A stretch of DNA of 64,000 nucleotides from Candidatus Dichloromethanomonas elyunquensis (lineage in GTDB: Bacteria; Bacillota; Desulfitobacteriia; Desulfitobacteriales; Syntrophobotulaceae): positions 62,001 to 126,000 of the forward strand of contig LNDB01000005.1 in the NCBI GenBank assembly GCA_001515265.1. Direction: 5' to 3'. This document shows, one piece after another, positions 19,250-28,597 of this stretch. The notes below the pieces were generated by a model. That model was given only the letters and a program-made list of their open reading frames with translations, did not search any database and was not told the DNA's origin. Both the position numbers and the translations under genes were made by a program. Position 1 is the stretch's first letter, and the number at the start of each line of letters is the position of its first letter.

Positions 19250-20395
19250 CATCTTCCCTAACCAGGGCTTCTTAATCTCAACGGCTTTTTGCGGACACAA
19301 CTCCTGACAGCAGAAACAGCGTATGCATGACTGGAGATCTACCTGCGGTTTTCTCTTTTGGTTGAAAACAATTGCTTGAGACGGACAGTTTTTTTGGCAG
19401 TCTCCGCATCCAATACACGCCTCCGTTCTAAAACCCGGGAAAGGCCTAATCTGCTTCACAAGTACTTGGGTTACCGGTTTGGGTAAAGGAAGCCGGTCGA
19501 GGAAATTTACACCCATCCTTTGGGGAACAGCGAAATTCTTAATGTTCCATATTGACCTGTCATCACCCAAAAAACAAATATCTTCAAGGGATGCAGCAAA
19601 GCCTCTGCCTTTAGCGGCTTGAATGGTTGGAACACTTTTGGGATTAAGCCCAACCAGGGTACAGGCTGCCGTATCCAATGCATAGGGATCAGTACTAACT
19701 AAAAGAGCGCCTATACTGCGGGGTTTTCCGCCGGACGGACCATCGCCTTCCATACCTACGATACCGTCCATAATATGCAGGGAAGGTTTCGCCCATTCGC
19801 AAATATCCACCAAGACATTGGCAAAATCATTGTTATTGGGCATCTTCAAATGATATTCCGCTTTGAGCAGACCGGGAACTATCCCGAACAAAACTTTTAC
19901 AGCCCCCGTGAATGTCATGAGGACATGGGTCTTTAGTTTGGAAATCGATATAATGACATCCGCATCAAGAATACTTTGGGTCACCGTGAGACTTTTTATA
20001 ACCTTCCCTTGAGGGAAGGACACGGTTGTCTGTTCCACATTTTCGTTGAGGATAGCACCCGTTCTCCGGGCAACCTCCTGTAGACCGGAACAGGCATAGA
20101 TAGTCCTTAGGGACCTAACCGTGTAAGGTCCGCCAGGACTATCTCCGATAACCGGTATTCCGCCCGCTTCCTGAACAAGCCTGATGACAGCTTCTACCAC
20201 TGCAGGATGAGTTGTCACGGCTTCCTCAGGTGTTGTTTTCATTAAGAGATTCAATTTTAAAAATACTTTTTGTCCAGGTTGAATATATTTTGTTATTCCG
20301 CCCGTCTCATCCACAGCATCTTTTAAAACCGTTAGAAGTTCCGGCGAATACTGTGGACAGTATTTCAAAACTACTTCAGAGGCCAAGGCTGCCAC
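19238..20395 (-). CDS. DUF362 protein with two C-terminal 4Fe-4S clusters
   Basis: 385 residues. Residues 1-300 form a DUF362 domain ([46 protein letters not shown]). The last 80 residues hold [16 protein letters not shown] and [16 protein letters not shown], two complete ferredoxin-type motifs. The family is common in anaerobes, is predicted to be cytosolic, and its substrate is unknown. The start at 20395 is GTG; the preceding AAAGGG is very close, so a slightly later start is possible. It is alone on its strand. Confidence 0.8.
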   Translation of the reverse strand: MAALASEVVLKYCPQYSPELLTVLKDAVDETGGITKYIQPGQKVFLKLNLLMKTTPEEAVTTHPAVVEAVIRLVQEAGGIPVIGDSPGGPYTVRSLRTIYACSGLQEVARRTGAILNENVEQTTVSFPQGKVIKSLTVTQSILDADVIISISKLKTHVLMTFTGAVKVLFGIVPGLLKAEYHLKMPNNNDFANVLVDICEWAKPSLHIMDGIVGMEGDGPSGGKPRSIGALLVSTDPYALDTAACTLVGLNPKSVPTIQAAKGRGFAASLEDICFLGDDRSIWNIKNFAVPQRMGVNFLDRLPLPKPVTQVLVKQIRPFPGFRTEACIGCGDCQKNCPSQAIVFNQKRKPQVDLQSCIRCFCCQELCPQKAVEIKKPWLGKMLFR

Positions 20396-20592
20396 GCCCT
20401 TTTTGCATTATATTTCTATTCTATATCTTTTTCAAGAAATAGTAAAATGCCGAAAGTCCTGAACGGGAAAAAGTTCTGTTGACCTCTAATATTTCGTATG
20501 CTAAAGTATTCAGAGAATACATATAATTTTAGACGAAGCGCAAATCCTTTTCTGTTCTCCCTGGACGCGGGGGGGATTTTTTTATTTCTTAA

Positions 20593-22362
20593 TTAAATAT
20601 TTTCTATGATCCCATCCAATGTCCCATCACCAGACACAGAACACATCGCTGTCGGATCAATAGTCAATTCAATGAGATAAGGCCTCTGTGCTAAAAATGC
20701 TCTTTCTAAAGCATTTCCTATTTCATTGGGATCTTGAACAAGCTCTGCTCCCAACCCCATCCCTTTAGCTGTTGCTACAAAGTCGATACCCCTGTAATGA
20801 TTGGCTTCATTGTTATTATAATGCAAATCCGTGGAGATCCATCGTTTATTATAGTACATGTTTTGCTGCTGACGAATCAGTCCCAAGAGTGAATTGTTGA
20901 GCAGATAAATTACTACAGCAATATTGTGTTTCGCCGCGGTTGCCAAGTCGGCAAGCGACATCCCCAGACTTCCGTCTCCAACGAGATTAACGCACTGTCT
21001 GTCCGGATAAGCCAGTTTTGCGGCCATCGCGGCACCTAAGCCCCAGCCCATGTTTCCTGCCCTTCCCGTAATGAGATAGGTTCCCGGTTCATACGCCTCA
21101 AAAAGTTGCGATGACAAAATTTGGCTGATACCGCAATCATGTGTGACGATAGCATCCCGCTTCAGGTAATTCCGCAGTTCGGCAATCGCCCTTTGGGGTT
21201 TCATCGGGGAAGTATCGAAGTCGGTCTGCCGGGAATATTTTTTCTTCTCAAGACCGAGTATCTCTATGTCCCACGGATATGCCAACTGCGATGAAGCAGT
21301 CTGACGTAATCTGGCACATAACTTTTGCAGGAAAAATTTGAGGTCAGCATGGATCGCCAAATCCGTTTTCACCTGACGGTTCAGTTCCTTTGGATCAATA
21401 TTAACGTGTATAAACTTCCTCGATCCGGTAAAAGATGCGAGATCACCTGTAGTCCTGTCGGCGAAACGTCCTCCCAGATTAATGACCAAATCGGAATCAA
21501 GCAAAGTCTTATTCCCCAAAGGGGTATGACAAATGGTCCCAATCATTCCTGCATAAAGAGGATGATCGTTAGGAAAGGAATCTTTTCCCATCAGAGAAGA
21601 TACGACAGGGATACGCAACAGCTCCGCAAGATCGAAAAGTTCCTTCGAAGCCCGGGCAAGTTTTACTCCGCCCCCAACCAACAAGATTGGCATACGCGCA
21701 TTCTTGAGAAGTGTCAGAACATTTTCAATCTCTTGGTCACTGGCTTCGGGGGCCTTCTCTTCTGGAACTTCTTCTTTCAGCCAAGCATCAAGGTCGATTT
21801 CAATTTCACTTTTTTGAACATCCAGAGGGAAATCCAGGAGAATAGGACCCTTGCGGCCTGTTGTAGCCTTTGCCCAAGCTTCTTGCAGAATTCCGGGCAG
21901 ATCTCGCACATCCTGGATCAAATAAGCGCCTTTGGTAACCGGCCGGGCCATTTCTACAATAGGCGCTTCCTGAAAAGCATCCTTTCCGATAAGACCACGG
22001 GGCACCTGTCCGGTAACTGCAAACAATGGAATAGAATCCGCATACGCACAATAAAGTCCTGTCAGGAAATTAGTAGCTCCCGGACCGGATGTGCATGCAC
22101 AGAAACCCATTTTGCCTGTTGCCCTGTAATACCCGTCTGCCATAAAGATAGCAGTTTGTTCATGCCGGACGTTATACGATTTAATCTTTTCGCCATCGAG
22201 AACCGCATCATAGACCGGCAAGACCGCTGCTCCCGGTATGCCGTAGAGCTGGCTGACTCCTTTACTCTCTAAAAATCTCACCAAAAGCTGAGCTCCGGTG
22301 ATTTTTTTGTAACACACCTCTTGTTTTGTGGAATTTTCTTTTTCATCTCCCCACAAAGCCAT
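20593..22362 (-). CDS. Acetolactate synthase / glyoxylate carboligase-type ThDP enzyme
   Basis: 589 residues from the ATG at 22362 (AAGGAGGTTG upstream). N-terminal ThDP-pyrimidine domain with the catalytic Glu in VRHEQTAIFMADGYYRATG, a central FAD-like domain, and C-terminal ThDP-binding GDGSLGMSLADLATAAKHNIAVVIYLLNN. Much of the sequence (IPGAA, ADSIPLFAVTGQ, MKPQRA) reads like glyoxylate carboligase, but Gcl has Val in place of the catalytic Glu, so a decarboxylating acetolactate synthase-like reaction is more likely. No small regulatory ilvN subunit or other ilv/leu gene is adjacent. Confidence 0.75.
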   Translation of the reverse strand: MALWGDEKENSTKQEVCYKKITGAQLLVRFLESKGVSQLYGIPGAAVLPVYDAVLDGEKIKSYNVRHEQTAIFMADGYYRATGKMGFCACTSGPGATNFLTGLYCAYADSIPLFAVTGQVPRGLIGKDAFQEAPIVEMARPVTKGAYLIQDVRDLPGILQEAWAKATTGRKGPILLDFPLDVQKSEIEIDLDAWLKEEVPEEKAPEASDQEIENVLTLLKNARMPILLVGGGVKLARASKELFDLAELLRIPVVSSLMGKDSFPNDHPLYAGMIGTICHTPLGNKTLLDSDLVINLGGRFADRTTGDLASFTGSRKFIHVNIDPKELNRQVKTDLAIHADLKFFLQKLCARLRQTASSQLAYPWDIEILGLEKKKYSRQTDFDTSPMKPQRAIAELRNYLKRDAIVTHDCGISQILSSQLFEAYEPGTYLITGRAGNMGWGLGAAMAAKLAYPDRQCVNLVGDGSLGMSLADLATAAKHNIAVVIYLLNNSLLGLIRQQQNMYYNKRWISTDLHYNNNEANHYRGIDFVATAKGMGLGAELVQDPNEIGNALERAFLAQRPYLIELTIDPTAMCSVSGDGTLDGIIENI

Positions 22363-22713
22363 AAAAATCAACCTCCTTGTTCCACCATGCAAAACCTTGT
22401 TTCACTATGTGGGATTTTTTCTATATCATATTCTTATTTCTTCTGAAGAACAACGAAACTCCGCCCAGTGGTTTTAATTCTATGACAGAGAGCAGATATC
22501 TACGGGTCAACGGAAAAAAACCGGCTTGACGAAAAACTCCACGCACAGATAATAGCACCCATTGTAAATAATCCGGCTCGGTTGTTGATTCTATCAAAAA
22601 CTTTTAAAGATTGAATTTAACATCAAATTTATATAAATTAACTTTTATTTAACATTATATATCAACTACTTTATTATAATTGTTATTAATAGATAAATGC
22701 AAGGGGTTAGACG
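22363..22713. other. Intergenic region between divergent genes
   Basis: No gene, T-box or repeat recognised. It is AT-rich toward the plus-strand gene at 22714 and presumably holds both promoters. Confidence 0.4.
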
Positions 22714-23502
22714 ATGTCTATTTTAGACCTCTGTGTGGTTATGGCTCCGCTAATAAAAGAAACACTAGGGAAAAAGTGGAATATTGTTATTTCGGACAAG
22801 GAAAAATATGTATTATACATCCCCGGTGATGTGGACTTTCATCTCCAGGTTGGTGAAGACATTAAACACGGTACTTTAATGAAGGAAGTACTAAACAGCA
22901 AAAAGAGAACGGTACGCATCGTCAAGAAAGAGGATAGTAAATTTGGATGCGCTTATATTGGTATGGCAATTCCCCTCGTAAATGATCATAAAATAATCGG
23001 TGCTTTCGCCTTGAATCAAACTACCGAGAGTGAAGATCTGCTATCTATGGCCTAACAATTAAGTTCATCGAACAAGCAATTGGAAGGTGTCTCGGGAAAC
23101 CTTGCTTCAGGGTCGGCGGAGTTAGCCGCAACCGCTAAAACGATTGCCCAAAAAACAAAAATTATCAATGATCAAATTTAGTCAATTGATACTGTCACTC
23201 ATTTTATCGGTAATATCTCTAAATCGACTAACCTGCTTGGCGTAAATGCGGCTATTGAGGCGGCTCGTTCCGGTGAACATGGCCGGAGTTTTTCTGTTGT
23301 GGCAGATGAGATACGAAAACTTGCCGCTCATTCAAAGAAATCAGCAAAAGATATCAATCAAAGTTTACTAGATATTAAAAAAACTGTATTTGAACTAACA
23401 GAAAAGATTTCGTCTATTTCACTTCTGGCGCAAAAACAAGCCGCTTCAACCGAAGAGACATTCGCTTCGATCCATCAACTGCATAATTGCTTATCGTTAT
23501 GA
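22714..23502 (+). pseudogene. Methyl-accepting chemotaxis-type receptor, broken by two stops
   Basis: One continuous frame encodes an N-terminal sensor domain of about 110 residues (IPGDVDFHLQVGEDI, MAIPLVNDHKIIGAFALNQ) and a short C-terminal signalling domain (LLGVNAAIEAARSGEHGRSFSVVADEIRKLAAHS), typical of soluble MCPs in Desulfitobacterium-like genomes. It is cut by TAA at 23053-23055 and TAG at 23179-23181, both in frame, while the frame is otherwise intact to TGA at 23502. The hairpin tip of the signalling domain is retained. Probably a recent pseudogene. Confidence 0.82.
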
Positions 23503-23595
23503 AAAACGAGACCTTAATTTACCAACATTAATTCCTTATAAAACACTTGGATTTGAGAAATCTAATATTGTAATACATTCTAAGGAGGGATTTTC

Positions 23596-23787
23596 ATGGC
23601 TCGTGAAGGGATGCTTCCTGCCGCTCTTGGCAGCGCCGTTACGGCTGCAGGAGTCGCAATGCGTGTATGGGATATGAAAAATAACGGAATGAGCAAACGG
23701 GATATTATTCCTATGCTTGGTGCCGGTATTATTGGTTTCGGTTTGGCTCATATTCTCTTAGGCGGTATCGATCTTATCGAACATTAA
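23596..23787 (+). CDS. Small hypothetical membrane protein
   Basis: 63 residues with two hydrophobic stretches (AALGSAVTAAGVAM and MLGAGIIGFGLAHILLGGI) around a polar WDMKNNGMSKRD turn, so probably a two-helix hairpin in the membrane. Strong TAAGGAGGG precedes the ATG and a good terminator follows, so it is a real single-gene unit. Not recognised. Confidence 0.7.
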   Translation: MAREGMLPAALGSAVTAAGVAMRVWDMKNNGMSKRDIIPMLGAGIIGFGLAHILLGGIDLIEH

Positions 23788-23827
23788 CGTTATTTAAGCT
23801 GGTCAGAATTGAATCGTTGTTACTCAC

Positions 23828-23868
23828 AACCGGCTTGGTTTTAAGCCGGTTAATAATTATTGTTTTTT
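23828..23868 (+). terminator. Terminator after the small membrane protein gene
   Basis: Perfect 9-bp stem AACCGGCTT / AAGCCGGTT with a 6-nt loop, followed by an AT stretch and TTTTTT. Confidence 0.8.
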
Positions 23869-23963
23869 AAGGTTCTTTCAATCAAAACGGCTATTTTGAA
23901 ATTAATCTCCCGCAGGAGAAAATTACTGCCTTTCTGAAATAAACTTAACTTGTTTTTAAGGAG

Positions 23964-24503
23964 CTAAGATCGCTTTTCTAACAAATGGGCTATTTTTTCG
24001 GTGTTCTTGGCAATTCTATTTTCCGGACTGGGTGAGAACAGTAGATTTTTGGTATATCCGAAATCGATGATTTGTTTCTTGGCGAAAATCCTATTTTCGT
24101 CATTTTGATAGATAATCGTACAGTCATAACGCAAATTGACATATTCACCGGGAGGAAGAGCGCTGACGATCCGCTGGGCGGGGGCCAGTACGGAAATACG
24201 GTTATCAAAGAATAAAGGAAACGGATGATCCTTGGGGAATTCTATCTTTAACTCCGGATTTGTCCGTACTGCAATATTTAAAGCAGCTTTTTTTCCGAAA
24301 TTTTCAAGAACAAAGTAATTAATCGATTCATCTTCCTGGAGTTTTGTTAAATAGAGTACAACATAGGGCTGAATTATATCTTGTAAACTTTTCTCGAAAG
24401 AACTTACTGTAAAGATCAACGTACTCGAAAAAATTAATATTGCCGCCATTCCTATAGCCCCATTATATTCTTTTAAGACCTGAAGCAAAGAATTCATATC
24501 CAT
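23964..24503 (-). CDS. Hypothetical membrane-anchored protein
   Basis: 179 residues: one membrane helix near the N-terminus (IGMAAILIFSSTLIFTVSSF, about 17-36) then a soluble domain with beta-rich character and a conserved-looking LPPGEYVNLRYD. No family recognised. It ends a minus-strand run of four unknown genes (26.9 to 24.0 kb), of which two are coiled-coil proteins; a common function is possible but unproven. Confidence 0.6.
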   Translation of the reverse strand: MDMNSLLQVLKEYNGAIGMAAILIFSSTLIFTVSSFEKSLQDIIQPYVVLYLTKLQEDESINYFVLENFGKKAALNIAVRTNPELKIEFPKDHPFPLFFDNRISVLAPAQRIVSALPPGEYVNLRYDCTIIYQNDENRIFAKKQIIDFGYTKNLLFSPSPENRIAKNTEKIAHLLEKRS

Positions 24504-24623
24504 CCTCCCGAAACTATATCATCATAAAGGGGCTGCGCAGTTCTGCGGCACTCCTTTTACTATTTGTTCATTATTGTAATATAAATGATGACAAAGGAAA
24601 ATCTTTTTTTATTCTCTCTAGGT

Positions 24624-25229
24624 TCAGGTAGTTAAATCCATCCCGGGTATGATCATATTAATAATCAGCTCGGATAGCTTGCCCTCGCGCTGAGCCTTTT
24701 CAATATGTTCGAGAGTAATTTTCTCATCCTTTTGGATGATGGCTTCTCCTGAATTATTCAAAAGCAGTTCCCCTGCTACTTTGTCAATCATATATTTATA
24801 GCGAACCTCGTCAATTTTTGTCTCTAGCCCTTCCCGGGAAAGAGCTCTTTCTGTGATATCCTGACTCTTCTGAGTAGCAGACGTTTTGCTTTCTTCTACT
24901 TCGTTTAAATATGTTAATATTGCATCTGCTTTCGGATTTGCACTCCCGCCTAATGTTTTCAAGATCTTATTTAATTCTCTTTGAATATCGGTTTTCGCAT
25001 CTTCAATTTGACCGTTGATATTATTGACCTGGTTTTGAAGATGCCTGATTTTCGTTTCTGCGCTTTCCATGATTAGCTTCGAATTCTCATCTGCAGCTTT
25101 CAAAAGGGTAATACGGATATTTTCTATCCTTTGAACTCCCAATTCTAAAACAGAAGTACCGGGCAATGCGGAAAGTTCATCCATGAGCTCGTTTAAGTAT
25201 CTTTCCAACTCATCTCTTTCTTCCCGCAT
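24624..25229 (-). CDS. Hypothetical coiled-coil protein
   Basis: 201 residues from the annotated ATG; long heptad-like regions (ERDELERYLNELMDEL, KIRHLQNQVNNINGQIEDAK). The ATG has no clear ribosome-binding site and the frame stays open and coiled-coil-like upstream for about 100 nt (reading KQLEEIRAFNKQRLFILEEE), reaching ATT codons behind GGAAAGGGAAG next to the upstream gene's stop. The true start may therefore be an ATT near 25335. Function unknown. Confidence 0.6.
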   Translation of the reverse strand: MREERDELERYLNELMDELSALPGTSVLELGVQRIENIRITLLKAADENSKLIMESAETKIRHLQNQVNNINGQIEDAKTDIQRELNKILKTLGGSANPKADAILTYLNEVEESKTSATQKSQDITERALSREGLETKIDEVRYKYMIDKVAGELLLNNSGEAIIQKDEKITLEHIEKAQREGKLSELIINMIIPGMDLTT

Positions 25230-25332
25230 TTTATTCCGTTCTTCTTCCAGAATGAAAAGCCTTTGCTTGTTGAAGGCACGTATTTCCTCTAATTGTTTTT
25301 CAAAATTACTTTTGTTGCCGCCTATATTCTTG

Positions 25333-25758
25333 TTAATAGGAATCTTCCCTTTCCAGGATATTCTTGTACCGGCCGATTATTTTCAGAAACTCTTCCTTCA
25401 TCTTTTTAATGGAATCTTTGAGTCCGGATAATTCGGAGTTCTTATTTTCAATAAGCATTTTTACATCATGTATTGATTGATCCACGCTTTGAATAGTAAC
25501 CACAGATTTTTCCACAGAAGAGATATAACTTTCATACAATTGCATTAAGATTTTATCCTTTAATTCTAGACTATTTTGCACTTGTTCCTCTGTCTTCTTT
25601 ACCCTCTCTTTCAACAACTCTTTTTCGTGGATCAGGCAAGACAATTCCTGGATGAGACTTAAACGTTGTTCCTCAAAGTATTGATTCTCCGCTTCTAGCA
25701 TTTTATTCAACTCTTCCATCTCAATACTCGTAAATAACCGTCCCATCTTTGAAACCAT
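25333..25758 (-). CDS. Hypothetical coiled-coil protein
   Basis: 141 residues from the ATG at 25758 (GCGGGAGAAGA upstream; the earlier ATG lacks a site). Nearly all helical heptads: MEELNKMLEAENQYFEEQ, KERVKKTEEQVQNSLELKD, LSGLKDSIKKMKEEFLKI. No domain recognised. Directly upstream of the second coiled-coil gene, perhaps partners in one structure. Confidence 0.6.
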   Translation of the reverse strand: MVSKMGRLFTSIEMEELNKMLEAENQYFEEQRLSLIQELSCLIHEKELLKERVKKTEEQVQNSLELKDKILMQLYESYISSVEKSVVTIQSVDQSIHDVKMLIENKNSELSGLKDSIKKMKEEFLKIIGRYKNILEREDSY

Positions 25759-25967
25759 TCTTCTCCCGCCTTTTCCCAAAAGTATCTGTCTTTAGGCAAT
25801 TCTTTTCCCTGTCGCTTCTGCCAAAGCACAGCTTTTATCTGCATAGAGTTTTTGTCTTAATAGATTTGTATTTAATTTTATTAATTCTATTAAAGAACAG
25901 TTTCATATATGACTTTCCAAGATTATTTCAGAAACAAGTCTCGTTATGTTGACAATATTTTCATATT

Positions 25968-26942
25968 TTATAGACCGAACACATTTTTCACTGCAACAAG
26001 CGTATTCATATTCATATTTGAAAGCATCGTCTGCTTCAGGTCTGTCTTTTCTTCCGTAGAGAGTTTGGAATACATCGCCTTGACTGACTGAGCCTCATTT
26101 TGAAACGGGTAGGAAGGATTGGCAGTCATTTTGCTCACTACCTCTAAGATTGCAGATATAATGGCCCGTTCTCCGGCGGTTTTCACTTTGCTTAAAACAA
26201 CTGAAAGCTGGCCGTTGACCTCTTGCAGAAGTTCCTTTTTGGTATTATCAGAGACCTTGGGAAGCGTTTCAGTCTTCGCAGTCGGATTATCCGCTTTGGC
26301 GGGAAAATTATTCCCGCTTGAAGAGTCCCCTTTAGAACTATCGGAATTAGGCTCAGCTGTTTCCGGCGCGGGAACACTCTTCTTGAACCCTATCGTCATT
26401 TTTCCATTCCCGACATCTAAGGAAGAAATATGAAACGGGATAAATTCTCTGCCAAGAACCAGGTTTCCTTGATCCAGCGTAATCCCTTTATCAGCGACTT
26501 TGCTGAGTAACAAATTAATCATGTTTTTAGGTAAAGGCATACTTCCTGCCCAGAACCCTTGGGGTTGATAGATTACTGTTCCATTTTTGACTGAAAGGCT
26601 TCCCTTCGTGTTCAGAACAACCCTAAACGAATTCAGGTAAGATGCCTGGGCAAAAAACGCAATCCCTTTGTCCAAGAGTTTAATATTTACTGCTTCAATA
26701 TTTTGTTGGGAAGCAAGAACTTCTGCCGCATAAAATTTGACGATAGAATTGACCTCTGCTTCATTCAGTTCAACTGTTTGACCAAACTTTTCCGCTTTTC
26801 TTACTTTATCAATAGCTTTAAGGGCAGGAAGGTCTTCTATTGCCGGGATTTCTTTGTGCAATGATAAAAACATGAAAACGGATGCTGAAAGCAGGAGTGT
26901 TATAAAGACAAGGGACAGCAATCTTTTTCGGGTTATTTTCAA
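25968..26942 (-). CDS. Hypothetical secreted or membrane-anchored protein
   Basis: 324 residues with an N-terminal signal anchor (KRLLSLVFITLLLSASVFMFLSL). The region 50-185 has alternating beta segments and the linker 195-235 is rich in Ser, Pro, Asp and Lys; the C-terminus is helical. TTG start behind GAGGGAGTGG. No enzymatic motif. It begins the unknown group that follows the exopolysaccharide operon, so an envelope role is possible. Confidence 0.6.
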   Translation of the reverse strand: MKITRKRLLSLVFITLLLSASVFMFLSLHKEIPAIEDLPALKAIDKVRKAEKFGQTVELNEAEVNSIVKFYAAEVLASQQNIEAVNIKLLDKGIAFFAQASYLNSFRVVLNTKGSLSVKNGTVIYQPQGFWAGSMPLPKNMINLLLSKVADKGITLDQGNLVLGREFIPFHISSLDVGNGKMTIGFKKSVPAPETAEPNSDSSKGDSSSGNNFPAKADNPTAKTETLPKVSDNTKKELLQEVNGQLSVVLSKVKTAGERAIISAILEVVSKMTANPSYPFQNEAQSVKAMYSKLSTEEKTDLKQTMLSNMNMNTLVAVKNVFGL

Positions 26943-27025
26943 GTGACCACTCCCTCGGATGTAAACTTTCAGGTATATTTATTAAAAATTTTGACTGAAC
27001 ACCAGTTTCCAGATTGGATGATATT

Positions 27026-27709
27026 CTAGTTTTTTCCCTCTATATCATAATGATAGTAGTAATTGTACCCTTTAGATTTCATCTCCACTTTATTCAGGAC
27101 TGTACCGATGATTTTTGCTCCGACTTTTTCCAATCTCTCTTTAGCCTGTAAGGCAAATTCCTTATTGACCTCTCCCGAAGCAAGTACCAGAACCACTCCA
27201 TTTACTGTCTGGGCAAGAATTGAGGAGTCAGTTACAGCAATTGTAGGCGGAGAATCGACCAACACCATATCGTAGATTTCTGCTGAAAGCATCAGAACCT
27301 GTTTCATGCGTTTGGAACCCAGCAATTCAGCAGGGTTAGGGGGTATTGGTCCGGAAGTCAGGACATCCAATCCGATTTGCTCTGTTTTCTGAACATATTT
27401 CATAAAGGGAACATCTTCAATCAGGGTAATGGATAACCCTGAAGCATTATCTAAGCCAAATATCTTATGTTGAGAAGGTTTCCTCAAATCTGCATCGATG
27501 ATCAATACATTTTTATTCGCCTGCGCCATTGCAGCGGCTAAATTAGCTACTGTAGACGATTTACCCTCATTCACTCCCGCACTTGTAAATAAAAGTTTTT
27601 TCATGACCTGATCGACATTGGCAAATTGAATATTGGTACGAAGAATACGAAAAGCCTCGGAAACCGGCGATTTTGGATTTGCTGAAGTAACAATTGTGTA
27701 ATCGCGCAA
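27026..27709 (-). CDS. BY-kinase, CpsD/YwqD-type tyrosine autokinase
   Basis: 227 residues with Walker A SAGVNEGKSSTVANLA (about 43-58), Walker A' VLIIDADLRKP and Walker B DMVLVDSPP. The C-terminus carries a tyrosine cluster (GYNYYYHYD), the autophosphorylation tail. In Firmicutes the kinase needs a separate membrane activator, here the gene just upstream. It controls polysaccharide export and chain length; the CpsB-type phosphatase at 42 kb would reverse it. Confidence 0.88.
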   Translation of the reverse strand: MRDYTIVTSANPKSPVSEAFRILRTNIQFANVDQVMKKLLFTSAGVNEGKSSTVANLAAAMAQANKNVLIIDADLRKPSQHKIFGLDNASGLSITLIEDVPFMKYVQKTEQIGLDVLTSGPIPPNPAELLGSKRMKQVLMLSAEIYDMVLVDSPPTIAVTDSSILAQTVNGVVLVLASGEVNKEFALQAKERLEKVGAKIIGTVLNKVEMKSKGYNYYYHYDIEGKN

Positions 27710-27724
27710 CGTAACCCCTCATTT

Positions 27725-28417
27725 CTATAAGGAATTTATCTTATAGTATGGTATACTTCCAAGAACGGGTAAACCTAAAATCTTTTCAACATCTTTCTGA
27801 GTCCTTAAAGTATTATCCAGGAATTCCAACAAAAATACTAAACCCATCGAAATCATAAAACCAACTGCAAAGGCGATGAAAATAGTTAATTCCTTATTGG
27901 GTTTTACTGGCTTATCCGGGGGGACTGCTTTGTCCAGGATGCTGACGCTGTCCACTTTTTTTATTTCAATGACCTTCTGAGAAAATTCCTCTGTGATGGC
28001 ATTGGCAATCTGAGCTGCCAGGTAAGGGTTTTGATCAAGAATCGAGATTTCTAAAACCTCAGTACTTTTGACTTGGTCTACTGAAATATTATTGTCAAGC
28101 ACTTCGGGTTTCACGGAAAGGTTTAAAATTCGAATTACATTTTCTTCAACGGTTCTGCTTTTGACGATGGCCCCGTAAGTCTTAGCCAATTGCTGGTTGG
28201 CCATTAAAACACTGTAATCCAGAAGCTGCTGCTGTGCGCCATTATCCGTAGTTTTTTTGCCGACAATCAAGGTAGTGGAAGCCTGATAGACAGGTTTTAA
28301 GACGTAAAAACTGATAATACCGCTAATAAGCCCTGCTAAAATTGGAATCGAAACAACGAGTATCCAGCGCTTCTTGAGAACTTCCCAATACTGTAACAAA
28401 TCTAGTTCCTGTTCCAT
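27725..28417 (-). CDS. Polysaccharide chain-length regulator, Wzz/CpsC (YwqC) type
   Basis: 230 residues, two membrane helices (ILVVSIPILAGLISGIISFYV and TIFIAFAVGFMISMGLVFLLEF) around an extracytoplasmic Wzz domain, with the PPDKPVKPNK motif before the second helix. It is the membrane activator of the BY-kinase encoded 15 bp downstream. Confidence 0.88.
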   Translation of the reverse strand: MEQELDLLQYWEVLKKRWILVVSIPILAGLISGIISFYVLKPVYQASTTLIVGKKTTDNGAQQQLLDYSVLMANQQLAKTYGAIVKSRTVEENVIRILNLSVKPEVLDNNISVDQVKSTEVLEISILDQNPYLAAQIANAITEEFSQKVIEIKKVDSVSILDKAVPPDKPVKPNKELTIFIAFAVGFMISMGLVFLLEFLDNTLRTQKDVEKILGLPVLGSIPYYKINSL

Positions 28418-28545
28418 CCTGCTCCTCCTGTAATCTTAATAATAAGAAGATTTTACATCCATTATTTACCATATTTTATTCACTTAGAATATTTTTATTC
28501 TTATAGATTTTTTCAATATTTATCTTCTTATTTGTCAAAATCGAG

Positions 28546-28577
28546 CAGACTCTCTGGAGAAACCTCCAGAGAGTCTG
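28546..28577. terminator. Perfect hairpin after the CWB2 gene
   Basis: 14-bp perfect stem (CAGACTCTCTGGAG and its complement) with a 4-nt loop, 20 bp past the stop of the surface protein gene. The T run is short, so it may act as an mRNA stabiliser or partial terminator before the chain-length genes. Confidence 0.65.
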
Positions 28578-28597
28578 TCTTCTCCGATACTCAGAAT

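Noticed and set aside
22363-22713. A T-box leader before the acetolactate synthase-like gene
   Set aside because: No T-box consensus and no terminator next to the start codon.
23179-23181. TAG as a pyrrolysine codon in the chemoreceptor gene
   Set aside because: The same frame has a TAA 126 nt earlier, which cannot be decoded that way.
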